Shown here piece by piece: positions 52,101 through 61,846 of a stretch of DNA of 64,000 nt. This stretch comes from Poteriospumella lacustris (taxonomy: Eukaryota; Sar; Chrysophyceae; Chromulinales; Dinobryaceae), in assembly GCA_008000375.1 (NCBI GenBank), contig SMOI01000147.1:1-64000 (forward strand), given 5' to 3'. The position numbers were made by a program, and so were the translations under genes. Every line of letters begins with the position of its first letter. Positions within the stretch are counted from its first letter, which is position 1. The notes below the pieces were generated by a model. That model did no database searches. It was not told the DNA's origin and saw nothing but the letters and a program-made list of their open reading frames with translations.

Positions 52101-52508
52101 TCGATGCGACGTACTTCACGGAAACTGTTCCAAAGGATCCATTGCTCCTCACAACAGGAAGCGTCATCAACGACACTGGTGCCAAAAGAGTCCCACGCGA
52201 CGCCACAGGGACACCGAACAGCCAAAGGTTGGAATGACACCGTGGTCTGGGTTGGGGACGTTTGGGACTCTGTGCACATCTTGCCTTGTACCGATAGTGC
52301 ACTTTGATGAGTGATATAAGAGCTGTTTACGACGTGTTGTAATGTACAAGGGCGTTTCACTTTTGGTCCATCGCCGTCGAACGTCGCCGTTGCCGTCGCC
52401 GTGTCCGTCGCCTTCACCGTCACCGTCACCGTCACCGTCGCCGCCATCGCTCGTCACGGCCACTTCATCGCAGCGGAGCGGATCGTCTGCTGGCATATCG
52501 AATTCACC
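49193..52508. other. Gene-poor stretch, 3.3 kb
   Basis: I cannot assign a gene. 49200-50480 is of moderate GC content with short random ORFs. 50640-51560 is strongly GC-rich and open in several frames on both strands; a minus-strand segment near 50640-50960 (QAAAELSFGKAEAAKRWWEL) reads somewhat like protein and might be an exon. GTCGCCAGC repeats lie at 51480-51525. A CACCGT/GCCGTC hexamer-like repeat (about 52384-52450) precedes the next gene. Confidence 0.4.
51475..51528. repeat. GTCGCCAG tandem repeat
   Basis: Alternating GTGGCGTCGCCAGC and GTCGCCAGT blocks, about 9 bp period, six to seven copies. Confidence 0.75.
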
Positions 52509-53612
52509 ATGCTGCTGCGAAGAGTGCTTTTCGTCAAGAGCGTCGAGAGGCTCGCCAGACGCAGCGACCGCGCGCCGCCTGCGAGGCGGCTCCCAGCGCC
52601 TCGCCGTCTGTCGACCGTCGCGTCGCCCTCTGCCGCGACGCCTTCGAACGCGCCGAAGCCGAGCAGAATCTCGTCGGAGGAGAGCTTTGTCTCGAAGCAC
52701 TTCGGCAAGATCTCGCTGGCGGTGCTGGGCGCGCTGGGCGGCCTCGTCTACACGTACTACCTGTCCATCCAGGACCGCAAGCAGGTCGAGCAGCTCGTCG
52801 AGCAGGAGGGCGCCCTGGACCCGTACGAAATCTTGCAGCTGCGACACGTGAACGCCCTCGCGCGCGAGGACTTCGAGAGCGTCGTGGACGCCTGCGCACA
52901 CGCGATCCACGCGGCGCAGCCGATGACGTACCGCGACTTCGTCGCGCTCGTGACGGCGACGCTGGCGCAGCGGGGCCGCCCGCCCATCGAGTCCGGCTTC
53001 CTCCTCGACCGCCTCGTGTGCAACGTCGTCGCGCGGCTGCAGCGGGGCGGGCCGCTCGTCGCCGCGGTGCAGCCCTCCGCCGCCGCCGCCGCCGCCGCCG
53101 CCGACCCGCCGTCGTCCAGCGGCGGCGCGGCGTACCTCGACTACCCGCTGCCCGTGGATCTGCTGTGCGTCGCGCTGAACCTCGCGATGCTGCGGGACGC
53201 AGAGGCCCGCGTCGCGGCGCTGTTCGCGCTGGGGCAGGCGATGGAGGGCCGCAGCGCCCGCGACGCGGCGAAGGGCGCTGCTGCCGTGTCGCAGCCGCTG
53301 CGCACGGCCACGACGCACCGCCTCGTCGAGCTGCTGCAGGCCACGGACCAGCTGCCCGTCGAGAAGCAGGTGTGCGAGACGGGCACCGTGTGGCCCGTGC
53401 GCACGTACCGCCGCAAGCTGCCCGCCGACCTGGTGGCGGACAAGGTGCCGCAGCGCCTCTCGGCGAAGCGCGACGGCGTCCAGGGCACCGGCGCGGACGA
53501 CCGCGTCGACCTCGCGACGGCCACGTGGAGCGCGACGGACGTGCAGACGCTGCTGCTGTGCCGCCAGGTCTGCGCCTGGGGCGCCTGCTACCTCGACCGC
53601 GACGACGACTGA
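52509..53612 (+). CDS. Predicted mitochondrial membrane protein, 367 aa, family unknown
   Basis: Single exon of 367 codons from ATG 52509 (context TCACCATGC). The open frame extends 5' but through repetitive CACCGT sequence without an ATG. Residues 1-55 are rich in Arg, Ala, Ser and Pro with almost no acidic residues (MLLRRVLFVKSVERLARRS), a typical mitochondrial presequence. Residues about 67-84 (KISLAVLGALGGLVYTYYL) form one membrane span. The remainder is a soluble, mostly helical domain (ALDPYEILQLRHVNALARED, then an Ala run and ATTHRLVELLQATDQLP). A single-pass inner-membrane protein is plausible. I do not recognise a family, and no EF-hand or enzyme motif is convincing. Confidence 0.65.
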   Translation: MLLRRVLFVKSVERLARRSDRAPPARRLPAPRRLSTVASPSAATPSNAPKPSRISSEESFVSKHFGKISLAVLGALGGLVYTYYLSIQDRKQVEQLVEQEGALDPYEILQLRHVNALAREDFESVVDACAHAIHAAQPMTYRDFVALVTATLAQRGRPPIESGFLLDRLVCNVVARLQRGGPLVAAVQPSAAAAAAAADPPSSSGGAAYLDYPLPVDLLCVALNLAMLRDAEARVAALFALGQAMEGRSARDAAKGAAAVSQPLRTATTHRLVELLQATDQLPVEKQVCETGTVWPVRTYRRKLPADLVADKVPQRLSAKRDGVQGTGADDRVDLATATWSATDVQTLLLCRQVCAWGACYLDRDDD

Positions 53613-53752
53613 GCGGCGGCCGCCCCGCCCCGCCCCGCGCTGCGCTGCGACTGCGCTGCGACTGCTCCGCAGCCGCTCTTCACCGCTCTGTTCTGTGATG
53701 GCTCTGTTCTGTAACCGCTCTGTTCTGTGGCCGCTCTGTTCGGCGACGGCTC

Positions 53753-53760
53753 TGTAAATA
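53753..53760 (+). terminator. TGTAAATA element after the mitochondrial-protein gene
   Basis: 141 nt after the stop. An additional TGTAA lies at 53710-53714 within the tandem repeat. Confidence 0.4.
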
Positions 53761-53775
53761 CTCGGCGACTTGGCG

Positions 53776-53780
53776 TTACA
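53776..53780 (-). terminator. TGTAA element (minus) after the UAA transporter gene
   Basis: Sense-strand GCTGTAACGC, 46 nt beyond the transporter stop. Confidence 0.4.
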
Positions 53781-53825
53781 GCGCCGCACGCGGCGGCCCA
53801 ACGACCCGCCCCGCGGGGCGCGGCG

Positions 53826-55304
53826 CTAGATGTCGAGGTGCTCGTGCCACTCTTTGAAGACGATGCCGCTCTGCTCGGCGGCGGCCGAGTCGCGCCAGCG
53901 CAGCAGCTGGCGCCCCTGCGTCTTCTTGACGAGGCGGTAGACGGTGGCGAGGCAGACGAGGATGATGCCGAGGTAGCCCATCTCGGTGATCGGGTGCTCG
54001 TACAGCCAGCAGGACAGCGCCGTGGACACGAGGATGCGCAGCGACATGATGATCGAGAAGACGACGGCGCCGAAGTGCTTCACGGTGTAGAAGATGAAGA
54101 GCTGGCCCACGGTGCCCGCGGCGCAGAAGAACAGCAGGTGCACGAGCATCTGCGGGTGCTCGTACACGAAGGTCAGCGACGAGGTCAGCTGCTCCTCGTG
54201 CACCAGCGTCACGAAGGAGAACGCGGCGGAGAAGGCGTTCATCGTGAGCATCATCTGCAGCGGCGACAGGCGCGGGTTGAGGTCGAAGATGCGGCTCTGC
54301 CACTGCCCCGTCGACGAGTCGAAGAGGAGGAAGAGCAGCAGCAGCACCACGCCGCAGAGCGCGCCCGAGACGGTCTCCGGGTGGCCGAAGACATTCGTCG
54401 TGAGCGTCAGCGACTCGGAGGCGTTGATGAAGAGGTAGAGGCCGAGCGCGACGACGGCGCCCGAGAGGTACTCGTGCGAGGCGTAGGACTTGTTGTTGAG
54501 CACCTTGCCCACGAGCATCACCGGCACCATCTTGAACGCCTTCGCCAGCATCACCACGGGGAACGACACGTAGCGCAGCGCCTCGTACTGGCAGTACGCC
54601 GCCAGCATGTTGGCCATCGAGGGGATCGAGTACTCCCACAGCGCCGTGGGGTACCAGGGCACCTGGAAGTAGACCATGAGCGACCACGACAGCAGCAGGC
54701 CCAGCAGCCGGTTCATGAACACCAGGCCGTACGACGAGTCGAAGTACACGCCGTCGTACGTCTGCGCCAGCATGCGCTCCTGCATCACGCCCCAGATGGC
54801 GAAGGTCACGATAAGGCCGGCGGAGCAGACGACGAGGCGCTGGAGCACCTCCTGCTTCGTGTCGGGCACGTCGGACACCTCGTGCAGGTTCAGGAACTCG
54901 GCCGACCGCACGCGCTTGCCGCTCGAGGCCAGCGACGGCGCGCCTGTCGCCGGCTCGGCGGGCTTCGCGTCGGCGACGGAGTCGTCCACGACGTCGAGCA
55001 CCACGTTCTCCATGTTCTCCGCCACCGGCGCAGCGGCCGACGCCTTCAGCGCCTCGTCGTCGCCGACCTTCGCCTCGTCGTCGTCCTCCGTCGACACCAG
55101 CGAGTAGCCCTCACTCGTAGCATGGCTGATGGAGGTGTCCTCCTCGAGGTAGAACCGCACGAGCATGTAGAAGACGATGATGAGCACCACGTAGAGGAGG
55201 AAGTTCACCGACAGGTCGAACATGATGTCCGCCAGGTTGTTGTTGCCGCGCGGACTCACTGACTCCGCGAGTGCGGCCACTGCGGCCGTATTGTCGTCGC
55301 TCAT
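53826..55304 (-). CDS. UAA-family nucleotide-sulfate/sugar transporter, SLC35B2 (PAPST1)-like
   Basis: Single exon of 492 codons from ATG 55304. An N-terminal membrane segment (FLLYVVLIIVFYMLVRFYL, about 34-52) is followed by an acidic, disordered linker (about 55-145). The 9-10 TM transporter core comes next, with the UAA-family landmarks FAIWGVMQERML, FMNRLLGLLL, ANMLAAYCQYEALRYVSFPV, MLAKAFKMVPVMLVGK and the C-terminal TVGQLFIFYTVKHFGAVVFS. This arrangement matches animal SLC35B2, which imports 3'-phosphoadenosine 5'-phosphosulfate into the Golgi in exchange for PAP to feed sulfotransferases. The extended N-terminus also fits that subfamily. Substrate assignment is by family resemblance only. 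Confidence 0.87.
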   Translation of the reverse strand: MSDDNTAAVAALAESVSPRGNNNLADIMFDLSVNFLLYVVLIIVFYMLVRFYLEEDTSISHATSEGYSLVSTEDDDEAKVGDDEALKASAAAPVAENMENVVLDVVDDSVADAKPAEPATGAPSLASSGKRVRSAEFLNLHEVSDVPDTKQEVLQRLVVCSAGLIVTFAIWGVMQERMLAQTYDGVYFDSSYGLVFMNRLLGLLLSWSLMVYFQVPWYPTALWEYSIPSMANMLAAYCQYEALRYVSFPVVMLAKAFKMVPVMLVGKVLNNKSYASHEYLSGAVVALGLYLFINASESLTLTTNVFGHPETVSGALCGVVLLLLFLLFDSSTGQWQSRIFDLNPRLSPLQMMLTMNAFSAAFSFVTLVHEEQLTSSLTFVYEHPQMLVHLLFFCAAGTVGQLFIFYTVKHFGAVVFSIIMSLRILVSTALSCWLYEHPITEMGYLGIILVCLATVYRLVKKTQGRQLLRWRDSAAAEQSGIVFKEWHEHLDI

Positions 55305-56085
55305 TTCGGCGGCGGTGTGGGATACCGACTGGACTGAGAGCCGCGACGCAACGAGTTTTCGCAGAGAAATTCAGCCACCGCAGCGATGGATGGCGAGCGA
55401 AGTTCGTCTGCACAAACAGGCTTCTCGATGGACAGTGACCGCAACGCGAGGCAATGCGAGCCTCGAGAAGATAGTTGGCGGCGATAACGTTAGCTGCGAC
55501 GGCGACGGCGACGGCGACGGCGACGAGCAAGTGGCCGCCGCCTGGACGTACGTACTGGGCAGTGTGCAGCCTCTTTTCTATCATATTAACTAGAAGATTT
55601 TAGTACTGATCGAAAATTCTATTAGCCCCTGTGCATATCGCCTCGATGAAGCGGTTAAAATGTACGCCAACCTAGTGGACCGCTTTGGACGTGGAAGTGG
55701 CATTATTGCAGAGGGTTCCGGAAGATATTAGTACAAAAACAGAAGCCTCCGTGTTCATTGTTTATGGCTGTTCACATCACTTTGTGCTCCCACGACTCAA
55801 ACGAAGACATGCTACCAGTGCTTAAACCTTACAGGTATTTCTGCAACTGTGAGCATGCACGACCACAGAGGAAACGGACAGACGCAGTGGGTCGCTGTGG
55901 ACGGTCTGCTGCGTTTCCCTCCGCGAGCCGCAGGCCGGTCAGCGAACGAACAGACGTGCGCTCGGTGCAAAGGCCGCAGAGTCCCTCTGACGAAACTTCA
56001 GTTGCGCATTTCGACGCGACGCGGTCGGCGAAAATAGGAAGACGCAGGACCCTTTAGACCTCCGTTGTCACATCTCAAAAGAAGA
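55305..56085. promoter_or_regulatory. Divergent promoter region, UAA transporter / HMG-CoA reductase
   Basis: 781 bp between divergent start codons. It holds a GGCGAC hexamer run (55497-55527) and an AT-richer middle (55580-55760). No gene recognised. Confidence 0.45.
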
Positions 56086-57890
56086 ATGAGCGGGTCCGTC
56101 AAGTTGGACAAGCTGTCGAAGGTATGAAGCATCTACAGACCATTTTACGATTTTTTTCGGTGTGAAACTGACGACTATTTCGCTGTTGTTCTCAGGGCCC
56201 CGAGCCGAAATGGTTCGTACTGAAGATTTTGAACGTCGTGGTGATGGCCACCTTCGTGGGCTCCATCATCTACGTGTCGTGGTATTATCGTGACGTCGCG
56301 AGTCAGGACGCCGACAACAAGTCGCCCTTCACGAACATGTTCCTGCCGATCATGATCTTCTGGAGCCTGTGCTTGGCCTATTTCTTCGGCTTCTTCGGCA
56401 TTTCGTTCGTCGATACGGAATCGCTGACCGAGTCTCCTGCTGAATACGGCCTGGACGATATTCACCGCCAAATTGAGAAGCGCCAAATGGCGAAGACCCG
56501 GGAGCCCCGGCACGACACTGTCATCTGCTCCGATTCGGCGGCGGAGAAGGAGAAGGCCGCGAAGCGAGAAGCCGCCGTGGCGCCCGCGACCTCCGACTTC
56601 GACGCTCTGTCGAACGAGGAGATCCTGGACATGCTCAACAGCGGCGAGATCAAGGACTATCAGCTCGAGAAGAAGCTCGGCGACTGCGAGCGCGCGGTCG
56701 TCGTGCGCCGCATGCTCTACAACCAGCTCTTCCGCGAAACGACCCCCTCCGCGTCTCCCGAGCACAACCCCCTGGACCTCGTGCCCTACGCGGGCTACGA
56801 CTATGGAAAAGTCTTCGGCGCCAACTGCGAGATCGTCGTGGGCTACGTGCCCATTCCGCTGGGCGTCGTGGGCCCGCTGGTGCTGAACGACGAGCCGATC
56901 TACATCCCCATGGCCACCACTGAGGGCTGCCTCGTCGCCTCCACCAACCGCGGCTGCAAGGCGCTCACTGCCTCCGGCGGTGTCGACGCCGTCGTGCTGA
57001 AGGACGCCATCACGCGCGCGCCGTGTGTGCGTCTGCCCAGCGCCATGCGCGCGGCCGCGCTGAAGCTGTGGGTCTCCCAGCCCGACCACTACGCCGAACT
57101 GGAAGCCGCCTTCAACTCCACGACGAACTTCGGCCGCTTGGCCGGCATCGACGCCACCGTCGCGGGCCGCAACGTGTATCTGCGCTTCGCGTGCATGTCG
57201 GGCGACGCCATGGGCATGAACATGGTCTCGAAGGGCTGCCTCAAGGCCATCGAGGTGCTCGAGCGCGAGTTCCCCGACCTCGTCCTCATCGCCATCTCCG
57301 GCAACATGTGCACGGACAAGAAGCCCGCGGCGATCAACTGGATCCTCGGCCGCGGCAAGAGCATCGTCGTCGAGGCCGTCGTGCCCGAGAGCATCGTCAA
57401 GAGCGTGCTGAAGTCCTCCGTCGGCGACATGATCGAGACCAACCGCCAGAAGAACCTCATCGGCTCGGCGATGGCCGGCTCCGTCGGCGGCTTCAACGCG
57501 CACGCGGCGAACATCGTCACGGCCGTGTACCTGGCGACCGGCCAGGACCCCGCGCAGAACGTCGAGTCGAGCAACTGCCTCACGCTCATGGAGCTGGCCG
57601 AGGACGGCAAGTCGCTGCACGTGTCCGTGACGATGCCCTCCGTCGAGGTGGGCACCGTCGGCGGCGGCACGCACCTCCCGGCGCAGGCGGCCTGTCTCGA
57701 GCTGATGAGCGTGCGCGGCGCGGCCAAGGGCGAGGGCGCGCAGCCCGGCGACAACGCGCGCAAGTTGGCGCAGATCGTGGGCGGCGCGGTGCTCGCGGGC
57801 GAGCTGTCGCTCATCGCCGCGCTGGCGGCCAACCACCTCGTGCAGTCGCACATGCAGCACAACCGCAAACCCGCCGCCGCCGCCGTATAG
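56086..57890 (+). CDS. HMGR: 3-hydroxy-3-methylglutaryl-CoA reductase (class I, NADPH)
   Basis: Exon 1 is only 12 codons (56086-56121, MSGSVKLDKLSK); a 74 nt intron follows; exon 2 is 56196-57890; total 576 codons. Two N-terminal membrane segments (about 27-41 and 58-83) place it in the ER, as in plant enzymes, without the eight-span sterol-sensing domain of animals. The catalytic domain (about 170-565) is complete: E255 in TTEGCLVAS, K387 in CTDKKPAAIN, D463 in GQDPAQN and H564 in QSHMQHNR, plus DAMGMNM and GTVGGGTHLP. It makes mevalonate, the committed step of sterol and isoprenoid synthesis. After SHMQHNR comes K rather than the Ser phosphorylated by AMPK/SnRK1 in animals and plants. The short first exon is inferred from ATG plus splice signals. 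Confidence 0.95.
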
Positions 57891-58445
57891 GCGCCCAGAC
57901 CCCCAGGCACCCAGACCCCCAGTCCGTCGCTGTTTCTCGTTTTGTTTCGCGGCTCTGCGCGCCCTCGTCGTCGCCGCAGAGCTCCGCGCCCGCCATGGAT
58001 CCCCTCCTCCACACCCTCCACTGTTTTCGTTTGCTCTGCTGAGCTCTGTAACTCGTAATTATCGAATTGTTGCAGCCGCCGCCGCCGCAGCGACCGATGA
58101 CCGGCGACCCGCCGCACGTGTCCCGCGCTGGAGCAATGCGATTACGAGTTACACAGCTCAGCGCAGCATTCGAACCGACCACAGCGACGTCGACAGCGAC
58201 GTCGACAGCGACGTCGACGGCGCGACGCTCTTCGACTTTAGTGTACATCTTATGTGCTGGAAACAAACTAGTAGCGTAGAGCACACTGCAGAATACGTAC
58301 GCCAGGGTGTGCCGCTGCACAGCGCCGCCGCCGCCGTCGCGACCGTCGCCTTCGCCGCCGTCGACCGTCGACGAATCTGGCGACTGCGAACGGATCAGAC
58401 TCATTCCCTCGCGGAGCTTCAGTCGATTCGCTTCAGTTTGTGGAA
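57891..58445. promoter_or_regulatory. HMGR 3' end and DGAT2 upstream region
   Basis: 555 bp between co-oriented genes. A CCCAGACCCCCAGGCA direct repeat follows the HMGR stop (57894-57922). TGTAA lies at 58047-58051. Three copies of ACAGCGACGTCG (58187-58221, each with a GACGTC palindrome) lie about 220 bp before the DGAT2 start. Confidence 0.45.
58187..58221. repeat. 12 bp tandem repeat with GACGTC palindromes
   Basis: Three near-perfect copies of CAGCGACGTCGA. Each contains the CRE-core palindrome GACGTC, so they could be binding sites for a bZIP factor upstream of DGAT2; this is speculative. Confidence 0.7.
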
Positions 58446-59717
58446 ATGCCGGCCAGAAGGCAGTCGAAGAGCGACGGCGGCGAGTCCAGTCGCGACGCGG
58501 CGGACGCGTCGACCGGTGCCGCCGCTCAGCCCGCCGAACTGCAGTTGATTCGCGATCTGTCGCAGGCCCGAGTGGGCTTCCTTCATTACCTGGCCATGTT
58601 CCTGTGGCTGGGCTGGTTCCTCTTCTACTTCTCGCTGCCGGCGATCCTCGTCGCGCTGTACTTCCACTCGATGGCCGCCTTCACGGCCATGCTCGGCCTC
58701 ATCGCCACCTCGGCGCTGTACCCCATCAAATGGAAGCTGCAGCCCAAAACAGGCTTCGCGCTGGGCCGCTTCATCGTGCGGCACGCGGCCGAGTACTTGC
58801 GGGTTCGTTGACGCCGCCGCCGCCGCCGCTGCCCTCGTCGCCGCCGACGGCTGACCGTGTGTCCTTTACAGCTGCAGGTCTACGCCGAGGACTACGACGC
58901 GGTGCTGGCCGCCAAGCCGGCGCTGTTCGGCCTGGAGCCGCACGACATTCTGCCGATTTCGCTGATCGCGCTGGGCGACGTGCTCAAGACGCTGCCGGGC
59001 CACAAGCTGCGCGGCGCGCTGACCTCCGCCTGCTTCCAGGTGCCGGGCATGCGCCACATCTACACCTGGGCCACCGCGGTCTCGGTAGACAAGAAGTCGC
59101 TGCGCCGCCTGCTCGCGCGCAGCTTTTCGCTGTGCATCTGCCCCGGCGGCGCGCACGAGGTCACGTTCATGCGCAGCAACAGCGACCCCGAGACGGTGCT
59201 CTACCTGCGCAACCGCCTGGGCCTGCCGCGCCTGGCCGCCGAGCAGCCCAACGGCCTGAGCCTGATCCCGTGCTTCTGCTTCAACCAGCGCCCGACGTAC
59301 GACTTCTTCGTGCCCAACGTCCCGCTGCTGCACAAACTCGGCCGCAAGGTACGCCGCCCCGCCCGCCCCGCGCCCTGCGCCCCGCGCCCTCTCCGGGCCT
59401 GTGCCTGCCTCTCCGCTGACGCTGACGGCTCGTAGATCGGCTTCATCCCGCTCGTCTTCTCGGGCGTCTTCGGCGTGCCCTTCGCGCCGCCGAAGTCGCC
59501 GCCGCCGTCGGCGCCGCTCGTCTTCGTCATGGGCCGGCCCATCCACGTGCCGCACGTCGCGCTCGACGACCCGCAGCGCGACGAGAAGCTCAAGGTGTAC
59601 CAGCAGCAGTTCGTCGACAGCATGCAGCGCCTCTTCGACACCTACGCGCCGCGCTTCGACGCGCGCTTCCAGCAACTGGCGGAGGGCGCGCCGCGGCCCA
59701 CGCTGCGCATCCTGTAG
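58446..59717 (+). CDS. Diacylglycerol O-acyltransferase, DGAT2 family
   Basis: Three exons: 58446-58802, 58872-59348 and 59436-59717; introns 69 and 87 nt; 371 codons. All junctions are phase 0; the first donor (GGGTTCGT) is weak. An N-terminal disordered stretch is followed by a membrane hairpin (about 47-97). The acyltransferase domain then starts with LEPHD at about 140-144, the family's HPHG/EPHS active-site position. CPGGAHEVTF and the Gly/Pro-rich IPCFCF, IGFIPLVFSGVFG and HVPHVALDDP blocks are also typical. DGAT2 enzymes acylate diacylglycerol with acyl-CoA in the ER to make triacylglycerol. Monoacylglycerol or wax acyl acceptors are possible within the family. It directly follows HMGR, another ER lipid enzyme, in the same orientation. 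Confidence 0.88.
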
Positions 59718-59992
59718 ACGTGCCCCCCTCGAACGGTGCCCTGCGACGGTGACTGCGACGGTGACTGCGACGGTGACTGTCGCCGCCGCGTCGGGTCCAT
59801 CGTCGCTGAGCCGAAGGCGACACTAATCTGGACGACACGAGAGTTAATTACTGCGAGCCAACGAGAGACTATGTACAGAGGCGAGGCGCGCGGGCGGTCT
59901 CGAGGCCGCCGCTGCAGCGGCCGCGGCCGCCGTCGCGGGTGGCGCAGGTGGCGTGGCGACAGGATCGGCGGGCGGCGGGCAGCGGGCAGCGG
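59718..59992. other. Convergent spacer, DGAT2 / kinase
   Basis: 275 bp. TGCGACGGTGAC is repeated three times (about 59743-59780), followed by a short AT patch with TTAATTA. No TGTAA found in either direction here. Confidence 0.55.
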
Positions 59993-61138
59993 TCACTGCG
60001 CGAGGAACGGGTGCGCCGCGACCTCGTCGACGGTGATGCGGCGCAGCGGGTCGGCCACCAGCATCCGCAGCAGCAGGTCCTGCAGCTGCGCGTCCAGCTG
60101 GATGCGCCAGTGGCGCAGCAGGTCGCCCAGTTTGCCGGCGGCGATGAAGCGGAAGCGCTGGTCGGTGGGCGTGGCGGTCTCGAAGGGCGGCATGCCCGTG
60201 CACAGCATGAACAGCATCACGCCCAGCGCCCACACGTCCGCCTGGAACAGGTCCAGCCAGAAGTTCTCTCGCGCCTCGTAGAACGCGCGATTGGCCGCGA
60301 CCAGCGCGGGCGCCGGAGGCGGGTTGGCGATGACCTCGGGCGCCATGTAGCCGCGCTTGCCGCAGATGCCCGGGTGGAACACGGCGAAGCGCGCCGTCTG
60401 CTGCAGCGCCGCGTCGGCCACGACCGCCAGGTTCACCCGCTGCGCCATGCCGAAGTCTATTACGACGTACCGCGCCTCGTCGGTGCCGGCGGACGCGGCG
60501 GGCGGCGGCGGCGGCACGTAGAGCGTGTTCTCCAGCGACATGTCGCGGTGCGCCACGCCGACGCGCCGCATCGCGCGAAGGGCGGCGACCATCTGGCGCA
60601 TGAAGCTGCGGATGTCCTCGGTGCGCTGGTAGGCGCCGTGGTCGGCGACGTGGTCGAAGAGCTCGACGGACTGCACGTAGGGCATCACCGCGTACAGGTT
60701 CGTCTCGTCCGCGCAGCACGCCACCAGCGGCATCAGGTGCGCCGCGCCGTCGCCCTGCGCCTCTGAAAGCGTCATCATCGTCGCCAGCTCGTCGTAAGGT
60801 CGCTCGGCGGCCACTTGCGGGTTCTGGAGGAGCCGCTTCTGGTAGATTTTGATGGCGACGTCGACCGGCAGCCGCCGAAACGCCGGCGCGTCGGTGGGCA
60901 CCGGCGGCTGCTCGTCCAGCTGCAGCTCCGAGCCGCCCACCACTTGGCCATAGATGGACTTCTTGATCAAACGACCGATCTCGAACGTGCGGCCCAGCGC
61001 GGGGATGTAGATGGCCGTGCGCGTCACCGGCTGCGTCGGCTGCGAAGAGGCGCCGAAGATGGCGACCGTCGCGGTTTGGCACTCGAAGACTTGCATGCCC
61101 TCGCAGGGCACGACGTGGGTCTTGATGGGCGCTGACAT
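59993..61138 (-). CDS. Serine/threonine protein kinase, 381 aa
   Basis: Single exon of 381 codons from ATG 61138 (MSAPIKTHV). Residues about 50-380 are a protein kinase domain: ATP lysine K97 in VAIKIYQK, alpha-C glutamate near 117, the catalytic loop HRDMSLENTLY with D199 and N204, the DFG aspartate at 228 (VVIDFGMAQ), GYMAPEV, and DVWALGVMLFMLCTG. All catalytic residues are present, so it should be active. The glycine-rich loop is degenerate (IGRLIKKSIYGQVV, lacking GxGxxG), and Pro/Ala-rich insertions sit between the catalytic loop and DFG. It resembles the CAMK/SNF1-like groups but cannot be placed further. A short Thr-rich N-terminus could bind a regulator. Co-directional with, and downstream of, the ankyrin gene. 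Confidence 0.85.
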   Translation of the reverse strand: MSAPIKTHVVPCEGMQVFECQTATVAIFGASSQPTQPVTRTAIYIPALGRTFEIGRLIKKSIYGQVVGGSELQLDEQPPVPTDAPAFRRLPVDVAIKIYQKRLLQNPQVAAERPYDELATMMTLSEAQGDGAAHLMPLVACCADETNLYAVMPYVQSVELFDHVADHGAYQRTEDIRSFMRQMVAALRAMRRVGVAHRDMSLENTLYVPPPPPAASAGTDEARYVVIDFGMAQRVNLAVVADAALQQTARFAVFHPGICGKRGYMAPEVIANPPPAPALVAANRAFYEARENFWLDLFQADVWALGVMLFMLCTGMPPFETATPTDQRFRFIAAGKLGDLLRHWRIQLDAQLQDLLLRMLVADPLRRITVDEVAAHPFLAQ

Positions 61139-61846
61139 CTCTCGCAATCGCCGGAGATAGCGCGCAGAAGGATTCGAAAACTTGGTCGCCGCACGAGGAA
61201 GCGTCGATTGGCAGCCACCGTCTCGAGTGGTGGCGACTGGGCGAGGCTACGCTGGGTGCGCGAGTCAGCGACTGGAGAGCGCGAGGCAAAGTGTGCAAGC
61301 GGCGGCGCGAAGCTGACGAACGAAAGCGACTCGATTCGTCGAACGATCGACGATCGACGGCGACGGTGACGGCGCGACGCGTGGACCGACAAGTACACCC
61401 TGATGCCTCAGATAGCACGATGTGCCACATCTGTCGCAGAGTACAATGTCCCAGAGCGTTTCGAAAAGGACGCCACTGTCCACTGTCGCCCATCGGGTGA
61501 TCGGCCCAAACGATAACCCAAACGGGTTATGGCGACTGTGGGTCCAGCTCCGATGGACGCTGCGCGCGCACAACACGACGCGGTGTATCAGCCGCAAGGA
61601 AATACTAATTGAAATTCGGATTTAAAACGACGGTGCAGCGGTGATGGGCAAAGCGGGCGCGACGGCGGATGAAACCAAAAACGAAACGGCCCGCTCGGGG
61701 GCCGCGAACGGCGACGCGGTCGCCGCCAAAACGAAACGAAACGAACCGCCGCCGCCAGCGCTGACGGTTGCGCGTGGCGGCACGGCGGGGCGGGGGGAGG
61801 GGGGTCAAAGGCGACTATACTGGCTAAGCTGTGCGCGGCGGGGCGC
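61139..61846. promoter_or_regulatory. Kinase upstream region and ankyrin gene 3' flank
   Basis: 708 bp between two minus-strand genes. Moderately GC-rich. Short open frames on both strands have no recognisable product, and no repeat stands out apart from AAAACGAAACG patches near 61675-61745. Confidence 0.4.

Larger units (their letters stand above)
53613..53825. other. Convergent spacer with 16-18 bp tandem repeat
   Basis: 213 bp. GCTCTGTTCTGT recurs four times at 16-18 bp intervals (about 53680-53745). It is followed by TGTAAATA (53753-53760, plus) and TTACA (53776-53780, a minus-strand TGTAA). The two opposing candidate 3' elements are only 16 bp apart. Confidence 0.65.
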
